A stretch of DNA of 64,000 nt from Isoetes taiwanensis (GCA_021234155.1 JAJEKV010000004.1:4156109-4220108); one strand, 5' to 3'; shown: positions 45,004 through 56,335, counted from the stretch's first letter. Program-made: numbers and translations. The notes: generated by a model not told the origin, from the sequence alone.

Positions 45004-45985
45004 GGCTAACAAGTATCCGAAATGGCCAATCCATATAGCTGGTAGATCCCTCCTGAATAACCAGTGATCCAATTCTGACTCCAGTAGAATCCTGCCTTAT
45101 TCTTACCTGGAATAAAAAACTATGTTTGATAATTTGTCAATGCCTATTGCCTTGCCATAAATGGCCAATTTTGCATCGAGTGACCCAATTGGGTAGTGAA
45201 CTACAAATTGATCATCTGGATGGATTTTCTCTAGTTTTAGTAAACTTGAGTTTGATTACAAGAGTTATTGGTGTAACTTCTGACATGAAGGATTCCTAAG
45301 CTGGTTTTGAAGGAATGACCAACATCTCTTGTTTATTTGAGTAAGATAAGTTACTTGTCTTTCGTACTGCGAGTTGAGATTATTTATTATTGCTAATAGT
45401 TTGATTGTGGAATTGTAGCAGTTTTAGATGGATTCAAGATTTTTAGACCTTGTTTTATCTGAAAAAGTCCCGCAATAAGGCTTCTGAGATTTAAATGATT
45501 TGGGTCATAGGTGTGATTCTAACAATTGATATCAGAGCTTGGCTATTCTTGATGTTTGCAAGTCTTTTAGTTGGTGCTAGAGATTGCAAACTAGAATAAA
45601 AACCTTATCCTGAGAACCCAAATGATCTTCTCACTATATTTAACTTCTTCAATTATCCTAAAAAATCTGATCCTATCTAGATTAGTCCTTGAATATCTGT
45701 ACGGTGAAATTATTTGTTGCAGGAATATCGATATAAATTATTAGATGTAGGTGATTTGGAATAAGCAGCATGAACTGAGATTAGTCTACCTTATCAATCC
45801 ATTTCGTTATGCCAAATTCTCGTCCTATCTAGTGAATATCTGTATGGTGAAATTCTTTGTTGCAGGAAATATCGATATAAGTTATTAGGTATACAGGAAA
45901 TATCGATATAAATTATTAGGTATAGATGATTTGGAATATATAGCACAATAACAGGGGGTTTCCTTTGTGTTTTTTGTATACTTCA
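45004..45985 (+). mobile_element. LTR-retrotransposon relic with primer-binding site
   Basis: TTGATATCAGAGC at 45526-45538, directly after ATTCTAACA, looks like an LTR end followed by a Met-tRNA PBS. The upstream 45020-45524 would be LTR sequence. Beyond it, a segment of about 130 bp (GAATATC-GTA-GGTGAAATT to ATATCGATATAAATTATTAG) is repeated near 45660-45770 and 45820-45930. No pol domains remain. Confidence 0.4.
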
Positions 45986-45989
45986 ATAT

Positions 45990-46655
45990 GGTTCTACTAT
46001 GATTTGGTTGATAGGACATATCACATACAAAAGTAACATGCTGAATAGGAGCAACAGAGGAACGTTGGCTAGGTTCATAATGGGGAGCCACGACCTCCGA
46101 ATTGAGAAAGATAGATGGAGAAAAATAGACAGAGCAGAGCGAATATGTCGACTATGTGACTCAAGAAAAATAGAAGACGAGGTACATATGGTCAAGGATT
46201 GCCCGGTCTACACAGACATAAGGTCCAAATTTAACAAGGTCAGTTGGGATCTCCCACTCCCAGCTCTGATGGACAAAGAAGAGACACTTACAGATGTAGC
46301 GAAAGCTATAAAAGAGATGATAATAAGACACCGGGGGGTGCACAAAGAGAAAGGGCTAATAATCTGAGAAGCACTGTTGAGGCGAATCAGAGAGGCCCAC
46401 AGAGTACAGTTCAAAACTGTTTATAACGATGCATTGTGTATGGCCAAGAAGCCAACTATAAACATGATGCGGGTATTAAAAAGAACAAGAGAAGCCCGCT
46501 AGATGGCTATATAAACCTATGCGTCTGTTTGTTGGCAGCACCCCTCTTTGGGAGCTCGCATGATGCTACACAAGTCCGGGGGCCTCACGGCCTGAGGGAC
46601 GTTAATGTATATTCTATTCTATTCTATTGTATTCTATTCTATTCTATTCGTTTGA
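45990..46655 (+). mobile_element. LINE C-terminal end with ATTCT tail
   Basis: The frame 45999-46367 encodes the LINE C-terminal Cys/His region: EKDRWRKIDRAERICRLCD followed by EDEVHMVKDCPVY (a CX2C...HX4C pattern). After the stop and a short 3-prime UTR the element ends in a pentanucleotide tail (ATTCT)n at about 46609-46653. It resembles the family of the 35578-36760 fragment. Confidence 0.8.
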
Positions 46656-46739
46656 TTGTACTAAATAGTTTTTCTAGAGTGCACCTTTTCTTGGCCATTG
46701 ATTTTCAAAAAAAAAAAAAAGAGATTGTGTGGTTGTATA

Positions 46740-47110
46740 TGAATATTAGATAAAGGCTTGGCTGATTTGGTGATGGCGCAACTCACTGGGGCTAGGGTTT
46801 TGGTGTTGCTTCAATCTCAGATATCTCCCTCCTCGGGTGTTTGTTTCGAGTGATTTTTGGTGCTTTGGAAGGCCCTTGCAGTAAGGTTTCTAAGGGTGTA
46901 TGGATCAGATAATTTTCTCTCTACTTCAGTCCGAGAATTGGGATCATCTACTTTGGCTTCCATGGTTACAGTCAGTTTTGACGTTGCTTCTATATCAGAT
47001 ATCTCCCACCTCGGGTGTTCCTTTTGAGCGATTTTTGGTGCTTTGGAAAGCTCTTGCAGTAAGCTTTCCGAAGGTGTATGGAATCAGATGGTTTCCTTTG
47101 TAATTCAGTC
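46740..47110. repeat. Tandem duplication, unit about 178 bp
   Basis: Two diverged copies share CAGATATCTCCC, CCTCGGGTGTT, GATTTTTGGTGCTTTGGAA and GTGTATGG-ATCAGAT, offset by about 178 bp (46818 and 46996). No gene is recognised in 46660-47440. Confidence 0.7.
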
Positions 47111-47282
47111 CCTATTCTTCACCCTCCTCTCGCATCTTTTCATCAATCGCCGGGTCGAATATGCTCGTTCCTCAATCTCCGTGGATGTTATGCAATGCTT
47201 GCAAGACCCTTGAGCTTTCTGGACTTGCGAAATATTCTTCCTCTCTTCTTCATCCCTTGAGGTCCCATAGCGTCTGCAATCA

Positions 47283-47425
47283 CGAGCAAGCTTATCCCAA
47301 TGCCCTAGTAAGAGTGTAGCCTGAGCGGGATCTGTGCCAGAGCGGGATCTCTGCCGCCTGGAGCGGTAAGAGTATAGCCTGAGCGGGATTTGTGCCTGAG
47401 CGAGATCTGTAACTGAACCACCTGG
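47283..47425. repeat. Short tandem repeat with GAGCGGGATCTGTGCC units
   Basis: Two copies of a roughly 65-bp unit (AAGAGT-TAGCCTGAGCGGGAT to the GCCTGGAGC end) follow one another, each with internal GAGCGGGATCT repeats. Confidence 0.65.
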
Positions 47426-47579
47426 AGCAAAGAGAGTCCATGATTAACAATTATGGTGTCATTAGTCATAACGAAGAAAAGAATGGAGAATTCAAAATAG
47501 ATTGGAGAGCATTCATTCCATATAGCTATCTACTCACAGAAAGAAGCGTACAAATAGTCTCATCAACGGGACAAGCAGT

Positions 47580-48385
47580 GCCTTTCTCGACTCGCGAGTC
47601 GAGAAAGGCCCTGGAAAGTCAATGTACAACCATTTTCATTACAGAATATGGCTGCATCCAATCACATAAACAAGCATACAAATAGTCTCATCCTTGGGAC
47701 AATTAGTGCTTTCCTCGACTCACAAATCGAGAAAAGCTCTAGAAAGTGAATGTACAACCATTTTTCTTATAGAATATAGCTGCATCCAATCACACAAAGA
47801 AGCATACAAATGGTCTCATCGCAGGGGCTTTCTCGACTCGCGAGTCGAGAAAGTCGTGAAGTGGCAGCAGGCCTCTGTATGGCAGTTAATTTAAAATTCT
47901 CGGTATTCTCGACTCGTGAGTCGAGAATACCCAGAGGAAAAGAGAAAACAGAGGATGCGAGGTCTTTCTCAACCGCGAGTCGAGAAAGCTAGAGAAAGAA
48001 GGAAAAAAGAGGATGCAGAGGCTTTCTCGACTCGCGAGTCGAGAAAGTCGTCCATCTGCGGCAGGCCTCTGTATGGCTGTTTTCTGTTTTCCTCTAAGTA
48101 TTCTCGACTCACGAGTCGAGAATACCCAGAGGAAAACAAAAAACAGAGTATTCGGGGTCTTTCTCGACTCGCGAGTCAAGAAAGCCAGAGAAAGAAGGAA
48201 AAAAGAGTATGCAGGGGCTTTCTCGACTCGCGAGTCGAGAAAGTCGTCCATCCGCAGCAGGCCTCTGTATGGCAATTATTCTAAAATTCTCGGTATTCTC
48301 GACTCGCGAGTGAAGAACACCCAGAGGAAAATAGAAAACAGAGGATTCGGAGTTTTTCTCGACTCGCGAGTAGAGAATCGCCCTG
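47580..48385. repeat. Palindrome cluster 1 (CTCGACTCGCGAGTCGAG)
   Basis: Eleven copies of a 24-30 bp palindrome. The first (47582-47611) is a perfect 30-mer with GCCTTT/AAAGGC outer arms. Others carry GGTATT/AATACC arms (47902-47931) around the same core. From 47828 three tandem copies of a unit of about 195 bp each contain three palindromes (starts near 47828/47902/47963, 48022/48098/48159 and 48218/48292/48354). Spacers between them include GCAGGCCTCTGTATGGC. A related 127-bp repeat precedes at 47520-47820. Confidence 0.9.
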
Positions 48386-48491
48386 GAGCAGGGACAGTAA
48401 AATACCTTATGTAGCTGGCACTTGCTGCTATTGTATTCTGACAGTGGCTAATACTGGGTGCTGCCCTCACTGAATGCTGACCATCCACAAC

Positions 48492-49558
48492 CTAGAATCT
48501 CACATCTTTTCCCTTCAGGTCTTCCTCAGTGCTCCACCTGAACAACTCACCAGTAGCTCTGCTGAATGGTATGACATCCGTAGGCATTGGATCCGCAACG
48601 GGATGATGCACCATGAGGTTCATAATCTCTAGCATATGAGCTAGATTAAATTCCATGTGGTTGAACAGGACCGCGTCGCCAGTGCAAACCTTCAACCATC
48701 TTATGTCCAGTAGCAACTTGTGGCCAATTCCCAATGGATAAAATTGAACCAGCCGCTCCATCTTTTGGGCTCCTCTCTGTGATTTTCTTATCTGGTCATC
48801 TGGATCCAAGAATTGGGAATCAACCATTTCATCCTCTTCATCTGCATTTGAATCCTCTCGAGTACTTTCATCCTCTTCATCTGCATCTCTTTCTGAACTA
48901 CATCCTTAGTAACTGTAGAGTGCTTTAAAGTCTTAAACACGTTGGACGTGAAGTTCCCGATGTTGAAAAGCTTCTCTCACCCTGGAAATCTCCATTCCGA
49001 GCTCCCTTGATGTGAGGGTTCCGGCCTCCTTCATCCCTTCCAAATCCTTCCAGCCAAGGTTCTGGCAATTTAAAGGCGCCGGCCTTTTGTCGGTCCCCTT
49101 AGCCTTGCTCATTGAAGTGGAAGAATAATTGGAGACACATAATTTCTTGGTGTGATAGAATTTACCCTTCAAGACATACAATGTAAGATGTCTTGTATCT
49201 GGGGCAGCAACGGAGAGACCACACTGACCTTCTTGTACTTGTCGCTGGAACTCTTTTTATCCCTCTGCCAAAGGAACATATCTTTCTCCTTCCCACAGGA
49301 TGTAACTTTGACATACCACCAGCAATCTGCAGGGTTTCTAGTAGCTCTGTCTCCAATCCTTCAATAATGAAGAATGGAGTTTTACCAGTGATCACTAGCG
49401 TCTCTGCTATAAATGCTGCAAGGCAAAAAGATGAATCAGAAAAGGTGGATGAATCGAATCAAAATTGAGAGCTTACTGGGAGTCATGGTCTTTCTTTTCT
49501 TCATTCCACTAGAACCCGCATCCGATCCAGTGCCCCACTTCTTCGTTGGAGTCGTCAT
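48492..49558 (-). pseudogene. Hypothetical protein of a transposon-like family, spliced, frameshifted
   Basis: Function unknown. ATG 49558 starts MTTPTKKWGTGSDAGSSGMK. A donor CCCA|GTAAGC (exon end 49477) and an acceptor TTGCAG (exon start 49415) join in phase, continuing TFIAETLVITGKTPFFIIEG. The chain then needs two single-base shifts to read on through KVTSCGKEKDMFLWQRDKK, RPAPLNCQNLGWKDLEGMKE and SRVREAFQHRELHVQR. After an acidic linker it reads ERLVQFYPLGIGHKLLLDIR, DAVLFNHMEFNLA and GELFRWSTEEDLKGKDV to a stop at 48492. The family seems familiar from fern proteomes, but I cannot name it. Palindrome clusters lie on both sides. Confidence 0.5.
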
Positions 49559-49934
49559 GTCAAAATGCTGGCGCTATCTCTTGCTGCTCGAATTCCCTTT
49601 TAAACTGAGTCTCTTCCGGGACTTTGTGATTTTGGGACTGCACGTAACAAACAGGTACCGGCGTGTTCTTAAATTTGAAATTAAGGACATACAATCATTC
49701 AAGGCAAAAAAGCAGGCTAAGGGTACAGCACGGCCAACTTTAGCCCGCCCAAACACTAATTCGAAATTGATCATTTCGAGGGACTAAGTGTATCGAGCGC
49801 AGTGGAGATTATCGGGTGCATAGTTTTATCGGGTCTTAGCAGCCGGAGGCCGAGAGAGATTCTGAACGACTTCCCCGCATGGCGCCACGATGCTGTAAGC
49901 TCCTAACAGCGGTCTAATCTGTGTCTCGTTCTAG

Positions 49935-50180
49935 CTGCGTGTCTTGTTGAAACTAGTTGATTTGATCGATGTGCGTGAGGCAAAGGTAGCAGCCGGAGAT
50001 GAGCTAGAGGACACGAGCACTCTTCATTGCAGCATCATGGAGAAGGGATACACAAGAATCGCTTTGAGACAAGTTTTTGATGCAGATGCCTTGTTGACTA
50101 GGCCAACAGAAGAAGCGAAGACTCTCGGAGAGGCTGCGGGATCTGCGATACAGTGGCCCAAAGAGTACTTGCGAGAAGAG
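49935..50180 (+). pseudogene. Isolated exon resembling plant transposon-associated domain
   Basis: A 246-bp open segment bounded by an acceptor (GTTCTAG) and a strong donor (GAAGAG|GTGAGT). It reads ELEDTSTLHCSIMEKGYTRI, then TRPTEEAKTLGEAAGSAIQW followed by PKEYLREE. The pattern of a short beta-rich segment ending in TLGEA-G--I-WPK resembles small domains found in plant CACTA/Spm-type transposon proteins (DUF8039-like, from memory). No neighbouring exon is confidently identified. Confidence 0.4.
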
Positions 50181-50238
50181 GTGAGTTTCAGAGATGCCTG
50201 TTTCATTATTTTATTAGAATGCTTGTTTCTGTTACGCA

Positions 50239-50640
50239 TGCTATACCTGTATAGAATTTGGAACTGCTCGAAAGCTCGATCAACTAGTTGTTTCCTTGTT
50301 GAGCATATTTCAGCGTCGAGACACTCTCTGCGTTGAGAGATGCTCAGCAAGGGAGCAACCAATCGGAGTAACTTGCGAACAGCTCCATGTGTCCGTAGTT
50401 TTGGTTGGAATGCATTCCCCTGTGTTTAGAAGCAAAGGGCTCCACCCAGTCTGAGTCTTTGTTAGGCATGCTAGACCTGTTTAGATCATGGAACTGTACG
50501 GAAGCTCGACCGATTTATTGTTTCCTTGTTGAGCATATTTCAGCGTCGAGACACTCTCTGGGGTGAGAGATGCTCAGCAAGGAAACAAGAAATCGGAGTA
50601 ACTTGCAAACAACTCTGTGTGTAAGTCTCCAACTCTGTGT
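50239..50640. repeat. Tandem duplication, each copy with a hairpin
   Basis: Two copies of about 150 bp (starting GCATGCTA-ACCTGT) at roughly 50238-50390 and 50467-50625. Each contains an inverted repeat: TTTCCTTGTTGAGCAT pairing with ATGCTCAGCAAGG (50287-50359 and 50520-50586). Confidence 0.75.
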
Positions 50641-50652
50641 AAGCCTCAAGGG

Positions 50653-51630
50653 TCTTCTCGACTCGCGAGTCGAGGAAGCCCCCATCGCTCCTTAGGGGTG
50701 TAGTTCAAATGCATTCCCATGTGGTTAGTCGCAGAGGCCTCCACCTAGCCCCCCTCCCCTTCGCAATATTCGAGGAAGATGGTTCGAAGGAGAGTGGCTT
50801 TGACTGAGTAGAGGCACCTGCGACCCATAACAGGAGAATTGCACTAGAGCTTGGACGGGTCAAGGGCGGATGTGGATTAAGGTCTTCGCATTGCTGTGTG
50901 TGAGACTCGCGGGCCTTCTCGACTCGCGAGTCGAGAAAGCAACCAGCGCTCCTTAGGGATGCAGTTCAAATGCATTCCCCATGTGGTTGGTCACAGAGGC
51001 CTCCACCCAGTCTGAGCCCCTCCCCTTCGCAATATTCGAGGAAGATGGTTCGAAGGAGAGTGGCTCTGACTGAGTCGAGGCACCTGCGACTCAACACTGG
51101 AGAATGCACTAGAGTTTGGACGGGTCAATGGCCTTCTTGATCCACGAGTCGAGAAAGCCCCCAGCTCTCGTTCTCGATTTGCGAGTCAAAAAAGCCCCCA
51201 GCCCTGCTTCTGTTCTCTCGACTCGCTTGTCGAGTATGCGACCACCAAGACTGAGCCCCTATCCTCAAAGGTGTTGGAGTAGAGGGATCCAGTCTGGATG
51301 GTCGCATTCTCGACTCGCGTGTCGAGAACAGGAGTAGACTAGCATTGGCTGGCTTAGGCATTCTCGACTCACAGGTCGAGAATAGAAGCGTTAGCTGGCT
51401 AAGGCATTCTCGACTCTCGAGTCGAGAATAGACGTGTTGGCTGGCTGAGACTTTCTCGACTCGCCGGTCGAGAATGACGAGTTGAGAATAGAAGTGATGG
51501 CTGGCTGAGGCATTCTCGACCCGCGAGTCAAGAATCCCTCACCCAGTCAGCACTCCAGGAAGTACTCTCCCTATTCTCGCCTCGCGAGTCGAGATGGGTG
51601 AGGGATTCTCGACTCGCGAGTCGAGATTGC
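50653..51630. repeat. Palindrome cluster 2 (CTCGACTCGCGAGTCGAG)
   Basis: Twelve copies, starting near 50653, 50913, 51132, 51170, 51212, 51305, 51360, 51406, 51452, 51511, 51570 and 51604. Several have central or arm changes (for example ACTCTCGAGT and ACTCACAGGT) but most keep TTCTCGACTC on the left and GTCGAGAA on the right. A 160-bp block (GCAGTTCAAATGCATTCCC to GGCACCTGCGAC) around the first two is itself duplicated at about 50700-50825 and 50950-51092. Confidence 0.88.
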
Positions 51631-52236
51631 AGAGTGTAGACTACACCTTTCCTGCAAGGGAGGATGTACTATGAGTTAGAAAGCTCTACGCAATGCTCTA
51701 AGCTACATAACCTGATGGATTGAATTAGGTGCTAGAAATGCTCTGTGCAATGAAACATTCATAGTTGTTTATTTTGTGTACGTTGCTATGCAATTTCTTT
51801 CATCCTATCACCTGTCTTTGGAGGATTCCTATTTCGGTTGCTTATCCCTAATCTTAGTTATGCATAAATGGTGTTTAATTAAACAATACAAACAAAGAAC
51901 ACGGAACTGGCTTTCAAAAAAACAAAACAAAACAGAAAACAGTGAAAAGAAGATGTGAAAAAGAGTGAAACAGTGAACAAGAAAACAGATAACATAAGGA
52001 AAGAATGTACCTGGTAGATTTGCTGGAAAAAGAGGCAGCTTCCATGTCTGATTCCTTGCTTACACAGGCACTTGCAAATCGAGAATAGGGATTTGTCAGG
52101 CTGGAAATTGTATCAGGGGATAATAAGATCCTCTAAATACTATAAAAGGAAGGTGTAAATAAGAATAGTAAAGGATATGGAAATAACAAGAACAGTTGTA
52201 AAAATAGTGCTAAAAACTTACTAAACAGAACCTCAC

Positions 52237-52331
52237 TTTCTTCTTAGACAATAGCGACCTTTGGAGGACTCAATCTGCGCGAAAACTTCGGTGCTGGATG
52301 CGTCACGATCCGTCGACCATGCGGTTGTCAT
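52237..52331 (-). other. Possible first coding exon of a minus-strand gene
   Basis: ATG at 52331 begins MTTAWSTDRDASSTEVFAQI and the frame reaches a donor-like GAAA|GTGAGG at 52237. It lies 200-300 bp downstream (minus sense) of the ACGT-element cluster at 52530-52622. Continuation exons are not identified; it may belong to the same family as 48492-49558, which also starts MTT. Confidence 0.3.
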
Positions 52332-52529
52332 AAGAGTAAGTCGCGGGGGTGTTCTTTGATCAATCGCCTAGCCGGAACAGAGCATGCAAAGGACGGAAGA
52401 GGAGGATGAATCGGTCGGGGCAGAAGGAAGGGGAAGAGTGCAGTTATTTCTGGCTGCACCCTCGAACCTCGAAAAAGGAAGGAAGGAAGTATATTTTAAC
52501 GTCCTCGAAAAAGTGCCATAATGAATGTT

Positions 52530-52622
52530 TGGCACGTACGGGCCATGTCATCCGTGACGTGGGTGTGCGGACTGCTGACGTGGCCACGTCAGCAGTCGCT
52601 GAGGAAATGGCACGTGGCCACA
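52530..52622. promoter_or_regulatory. Cluster of ACGT elements with 26-bp perfect palindrome
   Basis: ACTGCTGACGTGGCCACGTC is the start of a 26-bp perfect palindrome at about 52570-52595 that places two bZIP-type TGACGTGG sites back to back. Further ACGT cores lie in GGCACGTACGG, GTGACGTGGGTG and GGCACGTGGCC within 90 bp. Such clusters bind bZIP factors in stress- or ABA-responsive plant promoters; function here is inferred. Confidence 0.55.
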
Positions 52623-52740
52623 ATAAAATATTTAATGTTAAAATGTTTTATATATTCTATGCTTAAATGTTATGGTTTTAATATTTTACGGGTTTTATCA
52701 TAATGTATATAAAATTACTTGGATGTACCCCCATCATATA

Positions 52741-55700
52741 GATTGTCTATATACTCAAACGAATCTAGGTCATTTATTTGAAAAGCGGTGAGGTGGCAAA
52801 GTTGTAGCCATTGGATCTCCATGGGGGGCATGCATGGGGCATGCACTACATCCATGGACCGTTGGATCAAAAGGGGAGGAGAAATCCTAGCCCTTGAATT
52901 TTGTGAGGAAGGTGCAAGGAAGGTGCCAAAAAGTGGATTTGGTGTAGTAGATCTCAGCCGTTAGATCAAAAGGTGAGCATAAATCCTAGCCATTAACCTT
53001 TTAATATTAAATTGTTTTTTTTTTAAAGAAGGTGAGATGGCACCTTCATTAATAAAAAGGTAATGAGGTGGCAAAGCATTTATGAGTCGACTTTCTAGGA
53101 AGCTTCTTTGTATTTAATCACCTTCAAATGCATGCAGCTTGCAGTAGAGGGGTCGGATGAAGGTGGGACCCACGTCATTGGATTCCTCTCGTCGAGAGCT
53201 TTTCAATGAGTGGTGCTTTGCTACTATTTTGTCGCAGCTGCAGCCAACATGATCGAACACTAAGAATCTTCGAGTTTCAAGGAATCTACGGTAAGTTGAG
53301 GGAATCTAGGAGAATCTTTATAGGATCTTAGGGAATCCAGAGGAATGTCATGAGAATGTTAGAGAATCTATGGGAATCCCAAGAGAGAATCTTTGAGAAT
53401 GTAAGGGAATCTAAGGGAATCTCTAAGAACCTAGAGGAATCTTGATGGAATCTTGGGGAGTCTAGGGGAATCTTCATAGAATCTATGGGAACTAGAGGAA
53501 ACTCAAGAGAATCTATAGGAATCTCAAGTGTTTCTTTCAGAATCTAGGGGAATCTTGATAAAATCTTTAAGAACCTAGAAAAATCTTAATGGAATCTTAG
53601 AGAATCTAGAAGAATCTAGGAGAATCTTGATAGATCTTGGGATATTCTTTTGGAATCTAGGGGAATTTTTAGAGAATCTTAGGGAGTCTCAAATAAATCT
53701 TTGGAAATCTAAAGGAATCTTCATAAAATCTTTAAGAATCTATGGGAATCTAGATGGAATCTTGGAGAATCTTGAGGAATCTTAATAAAATCTTGGAAAA
53801 TCTCCGTGGAATCTTAAGAATCTAGGGGAATCTTTGTAGAACATTATGAATCTAAGAGAATCTCTGGGAATCTAAGAGAATCTCAAGAGAATATTTGGAA
53901 ATCTAGGGGAATCTTCCTAATTTTTTTGAGAATCTAAGGGAATCTTGATGGAATCTTAGAGAATCTAAAAGAATCTTCATAGAATCTTGAAGAATCTAGA
54001 AGAATCTTCATAGAATCTTGAGGAACCTAAAGGAATCATGGGATAATCTTTCGGAATCTAGGTGAATCTTAGGGAAGCTTAAGAGAATCTATGGAAATCT
54101 AGGAGAATCTAAGGAAATTGTCATAAAATCTTTAAGAATGTACAGGAATTTAGCTAGAATCTTGGAGAACCTAAGGGAATCTTAATAAAATCTCGAGGAA
54201 TCTCCATAGAATCTTAAGAATCTAGGGAATCTTTGTAGAATCTTAAGGAATGTAAGAGAAAATCTAAGGGTATCTACGGGAATCTTGGTGCAATTTTGTA
54301 AAATCTAGAGGAATCTTCACATGATCTTAAAAAATCTAGAGGAATCTGAAGAGAATGTTAGGGATTCTAGGGGAATCTTTATTGAATCTTGGAAAACCTA
54401 AGAGAATCTAAATGGAATCTTGGAAAATCTAGAGGAATCTTGGGATAATCTTTGAAAACCTAGGGAATCTCAAGAGAATCTTAGAAAATCTACAGAAATC
54501 TTTGAGTATCTTGAGGAATCTTGGAGAATCTATAGATGTCTATATATTCAAACGAATCTAGGTCATTTATTTGAAAAGCGGTGAGGTGGCAAAGTTGTAG
54601 CCATTGGATCTCCATGGGGGGCATGCATGGGGCATGCACTACATCCATGGACCGTTGGATCAAAAGGGGAGGAGAAATCCTAGCCCTTGAATTTTGTGAG
54701 GAAGGTGCAAGGAAGGTGCCAAAAAGTGGATTTGGTGTAGTAGATCTCAGCCGTTAGATCAAAAGGTGAGCATAAATCCTAGCCATTAACCTTTTAATAT
54801 TAAATTGATTTTTTTTTTAAAGAAGGTGAGGTGGCACCCTCATTAATAAAAAGGTAATGAGGTGGCAAAGCATTTATGAGTCGACTTTCTAGGAAGCTTC
54901 TTTGTATTTAATCACCTTCAAATGCATGCAGCTTGCAGTAGAGGGGTCGGATGAAGGTGGGACCCACGTCATTGGATTCCTCTCGTCGAGAGCTTTTCAA
55001 TGAGTGGTGCTTTGCTACTATTTTGTCGCAGCTGCAGCCAACATGATCGAATACTAAGAATCTTCGAGTTTCAAGGAATCTACGGTAAGTTGAGGGAATC
55101 TAGGAGAATCTTTATAGGATCTTAGGGAATCCAGAGGAATGTCATGAGAATGTTAGAGAATCTATGGGAATCCCAAGAGAGAATCTTTGAGAATGTAAGG
55201 GAATCTAAGGGAATCTCTAAGAACCTAGAGGAATCTTGATGGAATCTTGGGGAGTCTAGGGGAATCTTCATAGAATCTATGGGAACTAGAGGAATCTCAA
55301 GAGAATCTATAGGAATCTCAAGTGTTTCTTTCAGAATCTAGGGGAATCTTGATAAAATCTTTAAGAACCTAGAAAAATCTTAATGGAATCTTAGAGAATC
55401 TAGAAGAATCTAGGAGAATCTTGATAGAATCTTAGAGAATCTAGTGGAATCTTGGGATATTCTTTTGGAATCTAAGGGAATTTTTAGAGAATCTTAGGGA
55501 GTCTCAAATAAATCTTTGGAAATCTAAAGGAATCTTCATAATAAGAATCTATGGGAATCTAGATGAAATCTTGGAGAATCTTGAGGAATCTTAATAAAAT
55601 CTTGGAAAATCTCCGTAGAATCTTAAGAATCTAGGGGAATCTTTGTAGAACATTATGAATCTAAGAGAATCTCTGGGAATCTAAGAGAATCTCAAGAGAA

Positions 55701-56335
55701 TATTTGGAAATCTAGGGGAATCTTTTTAATTTTTTTGAGAATCTAAGGGAATCTTGATGGAATCTTAGAGAATCTAAAAGAATCTTCATAGAATCTTGAA
55801 GAATCTAGAAGAATCTTCATAGAATCTTGAGGAACCTAAAGGAATCATGGGATAATCTTTCGGAATCTAGGTGAATCTTAGGGAAGCTTAAGAGAATCTA
55901 TGGAAATCTAGGAGAATATAAGGAAATTGTCATAAAATCTTTAAGAATGTACAGGAATTTAGCTAGAATCTTGGAGAACCTAAGGGAATCTTAATAAAAT
56001 CTCGAGGAATCTCCATAGAATCTTAAGAATCTAGGGAATCTTTGTAGAATCTTAAGGAATGTAAGAGAAAATCTAAGGGTATCTACGGGAATCTTGGTGC
56101 AATTTTGTAAAATCTAGGGGAATCTTCACATGATCTTAAAAAATCTAGAGGAATCTGAAGAGAATGTTAGGGATTCTAGGGGAATCTTTATTGAATCTTG
56201 GAAAACCTAAGAGAATCTAAATGGAATCTTGGAAAATCTAGAGGAATCTTGGGATAATCTTTGAAAACCTAGGGAATCTCAAGAGAATCTTAGAAAATCT
56301 ACAGAAATCTTTGAGTATCTTGAGGAATCTTGGAG
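52741..56335. repeat. 1.79-kb tandem duplication
   Basis: Copy 1 (about 52741-54530) and copy 2 (about 54531-56335) are nearly identical. GAATCTAGGTCATTTATTTG begins at 52761 and 54554, an offset of 1,793 bp. Each holds about 500 bp of unique sequence, with CCATGGGGGGCATGCATGGG and two CCGTT-GATCAAAAG motifs, followed by the GAATCT array. Visible differences are a few substitutions and indels, including a gained GAATCT unit in copy 2. Confidence 0.93.
53270..54535. repeat. Degenerate GAATCT minisatellite, array 1
   Basis: About 1.25 kb made almost entirely of GAATCT (or AATCT) every 9-12 bases with variable 3-5 base linkers such as TAGGG, TTGATG and CTCAAGA. All copies have the same orientation. 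No protein frame stays open. Confidence 0.92.

Noticed and set aside
47440-48414. Protein-coding frames with repeated STRESRK or LDSRVEK
   Set aside because: They are translations of the palindrome, which gives similar peptides on both strands; no start, splice or codon evidence.
47580-51630. CRISPR-like array of regularly spaced palindromic repeats
   Set aside because: Spacing is uneven overall, the spacers are themselves repeated, there are no cas genes and the context is a plant nuclear genome.
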